This document shows positions 56,689 to 64,000 of a stretch of DNA of 64,000 nucleotides, one piece after another. The stretch is taken from NCBI RefSeq assembly GCF_900129795.1, contig NZ_FQWW01000005.1, forward strand, positions 124,001-188,000, given 5' to 3'. The notes beneath the pieces are model-generated. The model made no database searches. It saw nothing but the letters and a program-made list of their open reading frames with translations, and was not told where the DNA came from. Source of the DNA: Flavobacterium sp. CF108 (GTDB taxonomy: Bacteria > Bacteroidota > Bacteroidia > Flavobacteriales > Flavobacteriaceae). Within the stretch, counting starts at the first letter, position 1. Each line of letters starts with the position of its first letter. A program made the translations under genes and the position numbers.

Positions 56689-56814
56689 TGTTTTACTGAT
56701 TTACAAGATGTAAATATAAGATGATTTATTTATTAATATTTCTTGATCTAGTTTAAGAAATGAGGAAACAAATTATTTCATCTTTGAATCCCTAACATTT
56801 TATAAATCAAAATA

Positions 56815-57255
56815 ATGAATGATCAAATTCTACACTTAAGAATTGCTTTAGCTTTATTGGCTATTGAAGATCTGATCCCCAGCTACATGGACGTTCAGGA
56901 AGACAAAGTAATTTCAAACGGAAATGTAGCCGTATGTATTATTGACGAAGAAGGAACCGTTTATGGCCGCATGTACGGAAATGATAAAGCCAGAAAAAGA
57001 CAATCGTATAAAATTGCGTGGACAAAAGCGAGTCAGGTTTGGCTTACCGGAGTAAAAACGGGAGATTATGAAAAATTGGTTTTTAATAATATTGTAGATG
57101 AAAATGCGAACGGAATTGACGCTCCAGATCTTATTGGCTGGCAGGGCGGACAACCTTTAACCTTATCCGACGGAACAAAACTTTCTGTTGGTTTTAGCGG
57201 CTTTAGAGGCACTAGCGATTTAGAAATTGTAATTAAAGCATTTAAAAAAATATAA
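56815..57255 (+). CDS. GlcG/HbpS (DUF336)-like protein
   Basis: 146 residues, no signal peptide. The sequence NVAVCIIDEEGTVYGRMYGNDKARKRQSYKIAWTKASQVW and the C-terminal GWQGGQPLTLSDGTKLSVGFSGFRGTSDLEIVIKAF follow the GlcG/HbpS fold (small alpha-beta domain found with aldehyde and glycolate metabolism or as haem-binding HbpS). The match is by pattern only. It is followed by the aldo/keto reductase gene after 17 bases. Confidence 0.6.
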   Translation: MNDQILHLRIALALLAIEDLIPSYMDVQEDKVISNGNVAVCIIDEEGTVYGRMYGNDKARKRQSYKIAWTKASQVWLTGVKTGDYEKLVFNNIVDENANGIDAPDLIGWQGGQPLTLSDGTKLSVGFSGFRGTSDLEIVIKAFKKI

Positions 57256-57272
57256 AAATTCAGCACAAAAAT

Positions 57273-58268
57273 ATGAGTTACATACCTGATTCAAACCGAT
57301 ATCAAAAAATGGAATACCGCCGCAGCGGTAAAAGCGGATTAATGCTGCCTGCCCTTTCTCTTGGTTTGTGGCACAACTTTGGCGCGATTGACAATATCGA
57401 AAACGCCCGTAAAATATTGCACACTGCATTTGATAATGGTATAAGTCATTTTGATTTGGCCAATAATTATGGTCCGCCGGCGGGATCTGCAGAGCAGACT
57501 TTTGGTCAATTATTTAAAGAAGATTTCAAACCTTTCCGTGATGAACTTGTGATTTCTACCAAAGCTGGATGGCCTATGTGGGATGGCCCTTACGGCGATT
57601 GGGGATCAAAAAAACATTTAGTTGCGAGTTTAGATCAGAGTCTTTCCCGCCTCGGATTAGATTATGTGGATATTTTTTATCATCACAGACCAGATCCAAA
57701 TACGCCATTAGAAGAAACTATGGCAGTACTTGACATAATTGTACGTCAGGGAAAAGCACTTTATGTGGGTATTTCGAGCTACGATCCTGAAGAAACTCAA
57801 AATGCAATTAAAATTCTGAAAGAATTAGGAACGCCTTGTTTAATTCATCAGCCTAAATATTCGATGCTGGAGCGTACTATCGAAAACGGTTTACTGGATG
57901 TTTTGGGAACTAACGGAGTTGGCGGCATCGCTTTTTCGCCTTTGGCACAAGGGCTTCTTACCAATAAATATTTAAACGGAATTCCTGAAAATTCACGAGC
58001 AAATGCACACCGTGGAAACGGAGCAATTGAAGAAGACGCAATTACGCCGGAGAATATTGCAAAAGTTCGTCTGCTAAATGAAATGGCATTAGAGCGCGGA
58101 CAAAGCTTGGCGCAAATGGCATTGTCATGGGTTTTAAAAGACAAACGTATCAGTTCGGTTATCATTGGCGCAAGCAAACCAGAACAGGTTTTAGATTCTG
58201 TTGGCTGTCTTAAAAACACTGCTTTTTCTGCAGATGAGCTTCAGAAAATTGATAACATTCTAGCCTAA
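57273..58268 (+). CDS. Aldo/keto reductase, YghZ-like
   Basis: 331 residues. Catalytic residues are Asp in HFDLANNYG with Tyr four residues on, Lys in ISTKAGW and His in FYHHRPDP. The N-terminal MEYRRSGKSGLMLPALSLGLWHNFG and GSAEQTFG, plus AGWPMWDGPYGDWGSKKHL, are typical of the YghZ (L-glyceraldehyde-3-phosphate reductase) branch. NADPH-dependent reduction of small aldehydes. The GH30 gene starts 27 bases downstream. Confidence 0.9.
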   Translation: MSYIPDSNRYQKMEYRRSGKSGLMLPALSLGLWHNFGAIDNIENARKILHTAFDNGISHFDLANNYGPPAGSAEQTFGQLFKEDFKPFRDELVISTKAGWPMWDGPYGDWGSKKHLVASLDQSLSRLGLDYVDIFYHHRPDPNTPLEETMAVLDIIVRQGKALYVGISSYDPEETQNAIKILKELGTPCLIHQPKYSMLERTIENGLLDVLGTNGVGGIAFSPLAQGLLTNKYLNGIPENSRANAHRGNGAIEEDAITPENIAKVRLLNEMALERGQSLAQMALSWVLKDKRISSVIIGASKPEQVLDSVGCLKNTAFSADELQKIDNILA

Positions 58269-58295
58269 AACGATACTAACTATTTAACCATAATT

Positions 58296-59759
58296 ATGAA
58301 AACATACCAATTCAACACATGCCTGACCATCATGTTATCCAGTTTTCTGGCGGCAAGTTTAACGGCGCAGAAAAAGCAGACTAAAGCACCCGATTATAAG
58401 AGTGTAACCGTTTTTGTAACGGCAAAAAACACCGAGAATAAACTAACAAAAACCGAAACTTTATCGTTTTTTGATAAACCCCAGCCAACAGAAAAAGAAA
58501 CTTCTGTTTTTGTTGATCCTTCAAAAACGTATCAAACTTTGTTAGGAATTGGCGGCGCACTTACTGACGCTTCCGCAGAAGTTTTTTACGCACTTCCAAA
58601 AGATAAACAAGAAGAAATCCTGATGGCTTATTACGATAAAGACAAAGGAATTGGTTATACTTTGGCCCGTACGAATATGCAAAGCTGTGATTTCTCAAGT
58701 GATATTTACAGTTATATTGCGGAAGGCGACAAAGATTTAAAAACCTTTGATATCAGCCACGACAGAAAATACAGGATTCCTTTGATTAAAGAAGCTATTG
58801 CAAAAGCCGGAGGAAAATTAACTTTATATGCTTCACCTTGGAGTCCGCCGGCGTGGATGAAAACCAACAATAATGTTTTACAGGGCGGAACTTTAAAACC
58901 AGAATACCACCAAAGCTGGGCTAACTTTTTTGTGAAGTTTATTAATGAATACGAAAAAGAAGGAATTCCTATTTGGGGTTATACTGTTCAAAATGAACCA
59001 ATGGCGATTCAAAAATGGGAGTCGTGCATTTTTACTGCGGAGGAAGAACGTGATTTTATAAAAAACTTTCTTGGACCAACGATGCAAAAAGCAGGTTTAT
59101 CTAAAAAGAAACTGATTATGTGGGATCACAATCGTGATTTAATGTATCAGCGTGTTAGTACTGTTTTAGAAGATAAAGATGCTGCAAAATATGTTTGGGG
59201 AGTTGGATATCACTGGTACGAAGACTGGATGAAAAACGGAATGAACTTTGAAGGCGAACGCCGCGTTGCAGAAGCTTTTCCAGACAAACCACTTATTCTT
59301 ACGGAAGGCTGCGCGGCAGATTTTGATCAAAAATTATTAACGGAATGGAGTTACGGTGAAAAATACGGAATGTCGATGATAAACGATTTCAACATTGGAA
59401 CGGTTGCCTGGACAGACTGGAATATTTTGCTGGATGAAAGAGGCGGACCAAATCACGTTCAAAACTTTTGCATGTCTCCTATTCACGCTGATTTAAAAAC
59501 CGGAAAATTGATTTACACGAACGGATATTACTATTTAGGGCATTTTTCTAAATTCATTAAACCGGGTGCAAAACGTGTGGCTTGTAATTCGAGCAGCAAT
59601 AAACTTTTGTCTACAGCTTTTGTAAATCAGGATAATAATCTTGAAGTTGTGGTAATGAACCAAACTGATAATGACGTAGAATATTTTCTATGGATAAAAG
59701 GAAAAGCTTCAAAAATAACGAGCCTTGCGCATTCTATCGCAACTTTAGAAATACGTTAG
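58296..59759 (+). CDS. GH30 family glycoside hydrolase
   Basis: 487 residues with a signal peptide (about 1-25). (Beta/alpha)8 barrel plus side beta-domain. LGIGGALTDASAEVF near residue 83, LYASPWSPPAWMKTNN, acid/base E234 in YTVQNEPMAIQKWES and nucleophile E337 in LILTEGCAA. The overall pattern is of the glucosylceramidase-like GH30 subgroup (beta-glucosidase, beta-1,6-glucanase or beta-fucosidase/xylosidase activities occur in it). With the CBM6-like protein encoded 16 bases after it, a beta-glucan target is possible but not proven. Confidence 0.9.
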   Translation: MKTYQFNTCLTIMLSSFLAASLTAQKKQTKAPDYKSVTVFVTAKNTENKLTKTETLSFFDKPQPTEKETSVFVDPSKTYQTLLGIGGALTDASAEVFYALPKDKQEEILMAYYDKDKGIGYTLARTNMQSCDFSSDIYSYIAEGDKDLKTFDISHDRKYRIPLIKEAIAKAGGKLTLYASPWSPPAWMKTNNNVLQGGTLKPEYHQSWANFFVKFINEYEKEGIPIWGYTVQNEPMAIQKWESCIFTAEEERDFIKNFLGPTMQKAGLSKKKLIMWDHNRDLMYQRVSTVLEDKDAAKYVWGVGYHWYEDWMKNGMNFEGERRVAEAFPDKPLILTEGCAADFDQKLLTEWSYGEKYGMSMINDFNIGTVAWTDWNILLDERGGPNHVQNFCMSPIHADLKTGKLIYTNGYYYLGHFSKFIKPGAKRVACNSSSNKLLSTAFVNQDNNLEVVVMNQTDNDVEYFLWIKGKASKITSLAHSIATLEIR

Positions 59760-59775
59760 TTCTAAATTGACTACT

Positions 59776-60429
59776 ATGAAAAAGGTATTATTTTTTCTGA
59801 ATGTTTTTGTTTTGGTAAATTGTTTTTCAACGTTTGCTCAATCATCGGCTGAAAAGCCAAAACCTTTTAAAACGCAGCAAATTCCCGGAAAAATAGAATG
59901 TGAGTTTTATGATTTGGGAGGCGAAGGCGTTTCGTATCACGATACTGATGCCGTTAATAACGGAAGCGGAAAATTGAATCCGGTAAACGGAAATCCTTTA
60001 AACGAGTTCCGACTAAAAGAAGGTGTTGATATTTCGTATACCAAAACAGACAGTATTGACGATACGCCTTACACCAAAGTTCCGATTAAAATGAAACAGC
60101 TTTATGTGGGCTGGACGCAGCCAACGGAATGGATTAATTATACGGTTGAGGTTAAAAAATCCGGCACTTATAAAATTGGTGTTTTATATACGGCAAACGG
60201 AGACGGAACAATTTCTATTGCTGTAAACGGAAAAGACGCTACCGGAAACATGAAAATTGTTTCTACCCACGATGATAAAGATCCTGTTGCCTGGAGACAA
60301 TGGCATCATTGGAACAGTTCTCAAAATATTGGTACAATTAAATTAGAAAAAGGAAAGCAATTGCTCACTTTACATATCGTAGAAAACGGTAATATGAATT
60401 TAGATTATTTGACCTTTACGCCCAATTAA
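59776..60429 (+). CDS. Secreted CBM6-like carbohydrate-binding protein
   Basis: 217 residues from the ATG at 59776 (a TTG at 59767 is less likely). Signal peptide about 1-24, then one CBM6-type beta-sandwich: GKIECEFYDLGGEGVSYHD at the start, VGWTQPTEWINYTVEVKKSGTYKIGV and GTIKLEKGKQLLTLHIVENGNMNLDYLTFTP at the end. No catalytic domain. Such stand-alone binding modules occur next to GH30 or GH16 genes and help to hold a beta-glucan. It lies 16 bases after the GH30 gene and is certainly co-transcribed with it. Confidence 0.82.
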   Translation: MKKVLFFLNVFVLVNCFSTFAQSSAEKPKPFKTQQIPGKIECEFYDLGGEGVSYHDTDAVNNGSGKLNPVNGNPLNEFRLKEGVDISYTKTDSIDDTPYTKVPIKMKQLYVGWTQPTEWINYTVEVKKSGTYKIGVLYTANGDGTISIAVNGKDATGNMKIVSTHDDKDPVAWRQWHHWNSSQNIGTIKLEKGKQLLTLHIVENGNMNLDYLTFTPN

Positions 60430-60456
60430 TAATAATTTCTGATTAGTTAACTTGAT

Positions 60457-60498
60457 TTGACCGCACGATTCAAACCAAATTGTGTGGTCCTTTTTTTA
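60457..60498 (+). terminator. Terminator after the GH30/CBM6 operon
   Basis: GACCGCAC / GTGTGGTC stem with a 15-base loop, then TTTTTTT; it lies about 30 bases after the stop of the CBM6-like gene. Confidence 0.75.
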
Positions 60499-60499
60499 T

Positions 60500-60545
60500 A
60501 ACTAAAAAATCCCCATTATTGCTAATGGAGATTTTTAGTTTTTAT
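60500..60545. terminator. Bidirectional terminator before the DUF2490 stop
   Basis: AACTAAAAAATCCCCATTA / TAATGGAGATTTTTAGTT followed by TTTATT; the flanking A and T tracts suit both the plus operon and the minus DUF2490 gene. Confidence 0.75.
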
Positions 60546-60569
60546 TCGCAATAAATAAACTTTAGGAGC

Positions 60570-61355
60570 TTATTTAGTATTATGAGTCAAATCTATATTG
60601 AAATTTGCATTTACAATTAAACCGCTATTGGTTTGAAATACATTTTGTGAATTAATTTGTCGTCCAAACTGTAAAATTTGATTAAGGTATCCAGCTTCTA
60701 TCCTAACGGTTTTATTAAAGCGATATCCTAATAATACCCCTAATCTATTTTGATCAAATACATTGTTAGTTACGTTTTTTCCAAAACCAACAAAAATTTC
60801 ATCATAAAGCGCAACGTAAGGCGTTTTGTCTTTAATTTCATTTCCTTTTAAAGGAACCTGCATTCTTATCATATAACGCATTCTATTGAATAAAGGAAAC
60901 TCATCTTCATTTGTAATATCTGGAGAACTATATCTTCCTACAAATCTTTGTTCCAGCATAAAGCGATGAGAAAAATCGACAATACCTTCCTTATAGGATA
61001 ATTGTATCATTTCAAAAATTCTATGTTCAGTAAAATCTCTGCCTAAGCCATTAATTGGGTATTCTCCGTAAGGAAAGGTTTCAATCCATGCATAACCAAC
61101 TCTAAATAAAACACGCGGATTTAAATTGTAGTTAATACCAACTCTTAAAAGGCTTTGCTGCCAATCCGTTATTACGTTATCTCTGCGCCATTGATACTCG
61201 GTATGCAATCCAAATTTCTCAGACAATTTGAAAGTACCAAAATAGTTGTACCAGCCAATAGTGTTTTTGGTATTCAAGCGAGTATTTTGCCCAAATGTGT
61301 ATTGAGCAAAAATGAACAAAATAACCGTGAAAAATAGTATTGTATTTCTTTTCAT
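60570..61355 (-). CDS. DUF2490 outer-membrane beta-barrel-like protein
   Basis: 261 residues with a signal peptide (about 1-22). The rest alternates short beta strands with many aromatics (KFGLHTEYQWRRDNVITDWQ, VLFRVGYAWIETFPYGEYP, EHRIFEMIQLSYKEG, VRIEAGYLNQILQFG), typical of the DUF2490 family, which is predicted to be an outer-membrane barrel. Function unknown. The start ATG overlaps the TAA stop of the carbonic anhydrase gene (TAATG), so both are translated together. Confidence 0.85.
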   Translation of the reverse strand: MKRNTILFFTVILFIFAQYTFGQNTRLNTKNTIGWYNYFGTFKLSEKFGLHTEYQWRRDNVITDWQQSLLRVGINYNLNPRVLFRVGYAWIETFPYGEYPINGLGRDFTEHRIFEMIQLSYKEGIVDFSHRFMLEQRFVGRYSSPDITNEDEFPLFNRMRYMIRMQVPLKGNEIKDKTPYVALYDEIFVGFGKNVTNNVFDQNRLGVLLGYRFNKTVRIEAGYLNQILQFGRQINSQNVFQTNSGLIVNANFNIDLTHNTK

Positions 61356-62071
61356 TATTTTAAAAACTCTAAAGTTCCGTCAGTAAGGTTATAAAATACC
61401 CCAACAATTTTTATTTCTCCTTTATCTTCCATTTCTTTTAGAATAGGACTTTTTTCTCTGATTTGCTGGATCGCATATTTTACATTATTTTCTGCAACGT
61501 ACTTTACATATTCATCATTTTTAGATATTTTTTTGCCTTGAAAATCTTGGCTCATCTTTACAGCCGGTTTAATTTTTGCCAGCATAGCAGTTATGTTTCC
61601 AAGTTTTACATCATCGATAGCTCCTTTTATTGCACCACAATGCTGGTGTCCCATAACTAAAACGAGTTTAGCTCCGGCTAATTTACAGGCAAATTCCATA
61701 CTGCCTAACTGGTCTTCATTTACAAAATTTCCTGCCACGCGACCTACAAATACATCACCCAGACCCTGATCAAAAACATCTTCGACCGGCACACGGCTGT
61801 CTAAACAGCTTAATATAACAGCCTTTGGAAACTGTCCCGGGGCAGATTTACGAACCTGTTCACTATGATCCCTTACTGTTGTAATACCTCTTCGAAATCT
61901 TTTGTTACCATCGATAAATTGTTGTAAAACTTCATCAGGTGTAAGTCTTATTTGTTCTTCTTTCGTCATTACATGAGATACAGGCTGTGTTTTTTCTTCT
62001 TGTTTATTACCTTGATTACAAGAAATTAGAAATACTGCCATTAAGGCCATTGTCAAAAGCTTTTTTTTCAT
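61355..62071 (-). CDS. Beta-class carbonic anhydrase, lipoprotein form
   Basis: 238 residues. Lipoprotein signal with Cys at residue 18 (MAVFLISCNQGN), so it should be anchored in the periplasm or at the outer membrane. Zinc ligands C89, H142 and C145 with the D91/R93 dyad (LSCLDSRVPVEDVF and VMGHQHCGAIKGA) show that it is a complete beta-carbonic anhydrase. It interconverts CO2 and bicarbonate. Coupled by a 1-base overlap to the DUF2490 gene, which suggests a shared outer-membrane role. Confidence 0.92.
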   Translation of the reverse strand: MKKKLLTMALMAVFLISCNQGNKQEEKTQPVSHVMTKEEQIRLTPDEVLQQFIDGNKRFRRGITTVRDHSEQVRKSAPGQFPKAVILSCLDSRVPVEDVFDQGLGDVFVGRVAGNFVNEDQLGSMEFACKLAGAKLVLVMGHQHCGAIKGAIDDVKLGNITAMLAKIKPAVKMSQDFQGKKISKNDEYVKYVAENNVKYAIQQIREKSPILKEMEDKGEIKIVGVFYNLTDGTLEFLK

Positions 62072-62180
62072 TTGTTTTTAAAATTTTAATTATTAATTGG
62101 GGGTGTAGTTTGTAGATTTATGTTTTAAAAGTCTGGCTCTTTTTGTTTTGACAAAAGCATAAGTTTATAGGCTCAACTTT

Positions 62181-62224
62181 GTATTAAGTATAAAATAATC
62201 TTAGTATTATTTTATACTTAATAC
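62181..62224. repeat. Perfect 19-bp inverted repeat without T tract
   Basis: GTATTAAGTATAAAATAAT and its exact reverse complement flank a six-base loop CTTAGT. It lies in the gap between the carbonic anhydrase start and the repeat-lipoprotein stop, on the upstream side of the former. It could be a terminator for the minus-strand lipoprotein gene or an operator for the carbonic anhydrase gene. Confidence 0.7.
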
Positions 62225-62277
62225 AAGTAAAGTAAATTTAAGATCTACTCTATTTAAAATTGAGATTGAATAAGAAT

Positions 62278-63300
62278 TTATATCTTTTCAAAGTAAAGAT
62301 AATTGGTACTGCTGCTTATATCGCGCAATCTAATCTGCGAGTTATTAAATTCAAACAATTTCCAGCTGTTATTCAATTTACTCAGTAACGCTGAACTAAA
62401 AGTCAGTTTTAATTCTCTAACATTATTTTGTACGGTACTTTCCCATTGACCCGTTTCTGAAGTTCCTGCTTTTGTAGCTACTACAGAGTTATCACTTTTA
62501 AACACAAAGGAATAACCGCTGTAAGAGGAAGTTTTTTCAGAATCATCAAAATAATACGGAATATCCCAGGAACCTTTCGTAATTACTTCATTCAAATCAA
62601 GCGTTACAATATTGTTTTCCGGGCAGTAATCAATTGCATATTTTATAGCATTTTCGAAATCCAGATTATTGCTAATGGTTTTCGTTTGGCCATGGTAATC
62701 TACTATCGAAATTGGATATTTTAAAGAAATATACTGACTGGCATTCAAATTTTTAATAAAATTAAAAAAGGCCTGATCGCTTATAATCGTTTGAGAACTT
62801 CCTATTTGATTAGCGCTGTTATAAATATTTATTGTTATCGGATAATTGATATTTAGTCCGTTAATTTTAGATAAAAGATCAGGATATTGATTCCAGTAAT
62901 CAATTAAAGAATCAAAATCTGCTTGGTCAGGAATAAACTTTTCATAGTAATTATAGTATACCATCGTTACCGGAAAAGTTATATTTACAATATCATCATC
63001 AGTATTACTTGCATTAATATTATCTATTACTTTTTGATAATCAGCAGCACTGTTAACTGCAATTTGTTCGTTGTTAACCGTAACGGTGTAAGGAAACTTT
63101 ATCATACAATAAGTAGATCCGTCAATTACATTATCCTGCACCGTCTGAACCATTGCAACTCTTTGCATATACGAAGTAAGAGGAGAAGCATTCGTAATTG
63201 TTCCTTGCGCATTATTATCATCCTGATCATCAGATTCGTGTTGACAAGACAATAAAAAAAAGAAAACTGCTATTGATAAATATTTTTTAAAAGGGAGCAT
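62278..63300 (-). CDS. Lipoprotein with four tandem repeats and a lipocalin-like C-terminus
   Basis: 340 residues. Lipoprotein signal with Cys at residue 19 (FFFLLSCQHESDDQDD), followed by a long acidic linker. Four repeat units start at about 66, 107, 151 and 192, each with a hydrophobic-aromatic-Pro core (IKFPYTVTV, ITFPVTMVY, INYPITINI, LKYPISIVD) and a following acidic helix (ADYQKVIDNI, ADFDSLIDYW, QAFFNFIKNL, LDFENAIKYA). The C-terminal ~100 residues (GSWDIPYYFDDSE, YSFVFKSDNSVVATK, GQWES) look like a lipocalin-type beta barrel. Function unknown. Divergent from an ECF sigma gene. Confidence 0.75.
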   Translation of the reverse strand: MLPFKKYLSIAVFFFLLSCQHESDDQDDNNAQGTITNASPLTSYMQRVAMVQTVQDNVIDGSTYCMIKFPYTVTVNNEQIAVNSAADYQKVIDNINASNTDDDIVNITFPVTMVYYNYYEKFIPDQADFDSLIDYWNQYPDLLSKINGLNINYPITINIYNSANQIGSSQTIISDQAFFNFIKNLNASQYISLKYPISIVDYHGQTKTISNNLDFENAIKYAIDYCPENNIVTLDLNEVITKGSWDIPYYFDDSEKTSSYSGYSFVFKSDNSVVATKAGTSETGQWESTVQNNVRELKLTFSSALLSKLNNSWKLFEFNNSQIRLRDISSSTNYLYFEKI

Positions 63301-63464
63301 ATTTATATTTTTACAAAGGTAATAAATTTAAAGAAACTGGTTTTAAATAAATTAATATTAAGGGTTTCGGCCGCTTTTAATACTAAATTATCAAAAGCCA
63401 ATAACATTTTATTCTTCTATAAAACAATCCGCATTGCTTTTACCCTACTTATACTAAAAAGAAA

Positions 63465-63472
63465 TACTTTTG
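63465..63472 (+). promoter_or_regulatory. -7 promoter element TACTTTTG
   Basis: Matches TAnnTTTG, about 22 bases before the ATG of the ECF sigma factor gene. Confidence 0.5.
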
Positions 63473-63494
63473 TACCAACCAATTGAAAATATAA

Positions 63495-64000
63495 ATGCCA
63501 GTTAAAAACCAATTAAATACCTGCGATGAAATAATTTTTTCGTCTTTTTTCAAAAGTCATATAGTAGCACTTCGAAATTTTCTTTTTTACAAATTTGGCA
63601 ATGTCAATCAGGCAGAAGATGTAGCACAGGAAGCATTTGTAAAACTTTGGCAAAACTGTGCATCTATACCGCTGGAAAAAGCAAAATCATATGTTTATAC
63701 AGTTGCCAATAACAACAGTCTCAACGAAATTGCACATCAGAAAGTGGTTTTAAAGTATGAAAAAAATTTCACAGGTTTAGATAAAACAAATGAAAGTCCC
63801 GAATATATCCTGGAAGAAAAACAATTTCAGACTAAACTTTTGAAAGCTATTGAAAACTTAAACGAAAAACAGCGTGAAGCTTTTTTAATGCATAGAATTG
63901 ACGGAAAAAAATACAGCGAAATTGCCGCAGACTTAAATATTAGTGTAAAGGCTGTAGAAAAACGCATTCATCTAGCTTTGTTAAGTTTACGCAAAGAAAT
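63495..64000 (+). CDS. ECF RNA polymerase sigma factor, 3' end cut by window
   Basis: At least 168 residues from the ATG at 63495; the frame stays open to the window edge. Region 2 is visible in FYKFGNVNQAEDVAQEAFVKLW and YVYTVANNNSLNEIAHQK. Region 4 is visible in LNEKQREAFLMHRIDGKKYSEIA and NISVKAVEKRIHLALLSLRKE. The length and motifs fit the RpoE-like ECF sigma group that in Bacteroidota usually precedes a FecR-type anti-sigma and a TonB receptor. That partner would lie just beyond the window. It is divergent from the repeat lipoprotein gene. Confidence 0.88.
   Translation, partial: MPVKNQLNTCDEIIFSSFFKSHIVALRNFLFYKFGNVNQAEDVAQEAFVKLWQNCASIPLEKAKSYVYTVANNNSLNEIAHQKVVLKYEKNFTGLDKTNESPEYILEEKQFQTKLLKAIENLNEKQREAFLMHRIDGKKYSEIAADLNISVKAVEKRIHLALLSLRKE

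Noticed and set aside
57848..58219. 123-codon minus-strand frame opposite the aldo/keto reductase gene
   Set aside because: Antisense shadow of a conserved gene.
62923..63255. 110-codon plus-strand frame opposite the repeat lipoprotein gene
   Set aside because: Very Ile/Tyr-rich antisense frame; the minus-strand protein has a lipoprotein signal and internal repeats, so it is the real one.

Overview
The window reads as one chromosomal segment of a Bacteroidota bacterium, most likely a Flavobacterium. The evidence is a low-GC, AT-rich sequence; TAnnTTTG-type -7 promoter elements; a SusC/SusD pair; a TonB-dependent receptor with an N-terminal carboxypeptidase-regulatory-like domain; a type IX secretion (T9SS) C-terminal sorting domain; DUF2490 and DUF1254 proteins; and many AraC regulators. 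I see no rRNA, tRNA, transposase, phage gene or CRISPR array.

Layout. 1-2.4 kb: end of a ring-cleaving-dioxygenase-like VOC protein, a small membrane protein, and an AraC regulator divergent from a VOC protein. 2.6-6.1 kb: iron-uptake pair (TonB receptor plus PepSY membrane protein). 6.2-15.3 kb: sugar-use block with GH97, aldose 1-epimerase, AraC regulator, sugar-porter MFS and a very large DUF5107/TPR protein. 15.5-41 kb: a large polysaccharide-utilisation locus. Its minus-strand run is SusC, SusD, GH2 (with an F5/8C domain), GH95 and GH92. Next come a GntR regulator plus sodium/solute symporter operon, then a second minus-strand operon (clan GH-D glycosidase, sialate-O-acetylesterase-like protein, GH36). 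Divergent from that operon is a T9SS-exported, CBM-bearing paralogue of its first enzyme. The enzyme set points to a heteroglycan with terminal alpha-galactose, alpha-L-fucose or L-galactose, alpha-mannose, a beta-linked mannose or glucosamine, and possibly acetyl groups; the exact glycan cannot be read from sequence.

41-52 kb: a giant DUF2339 membrane protein, then two divergent operons each holding SDR/Rossmann enzymes and an AraC regulator. 52-57 kb: DUF1254/DUF1214 lipoprotein, RibD-C reductase, methionine aminopeptidase, orphan lipoprotein, Crp/Fnr regulator. 57-60.4 kb: GlcG-like protein, aldo/keto reductase, GH30 and a stand-alone CBM6-like protein. 60.5-64 kb: DUF2490 protein with a lipoprotein beta-carbonic anhydrase, a repeat-containing lipoprotein, and an ECF sigma factor cut by the window edge.

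The most interesting non-coding signals are: (i) a TTGTAGTATAG-like element at the start of three glycan operons, related to a palindrome over the promoter of the adjacent GntR gene, which suggests a local regulon; (ii) a 21-bp direct repeat of the 3' end of an AraC gene on both sides of the DUF1254 gene, which looks like an insertion scar; and (iii) families of palindromic intergenic repeats concentrated inside the glycan locus.
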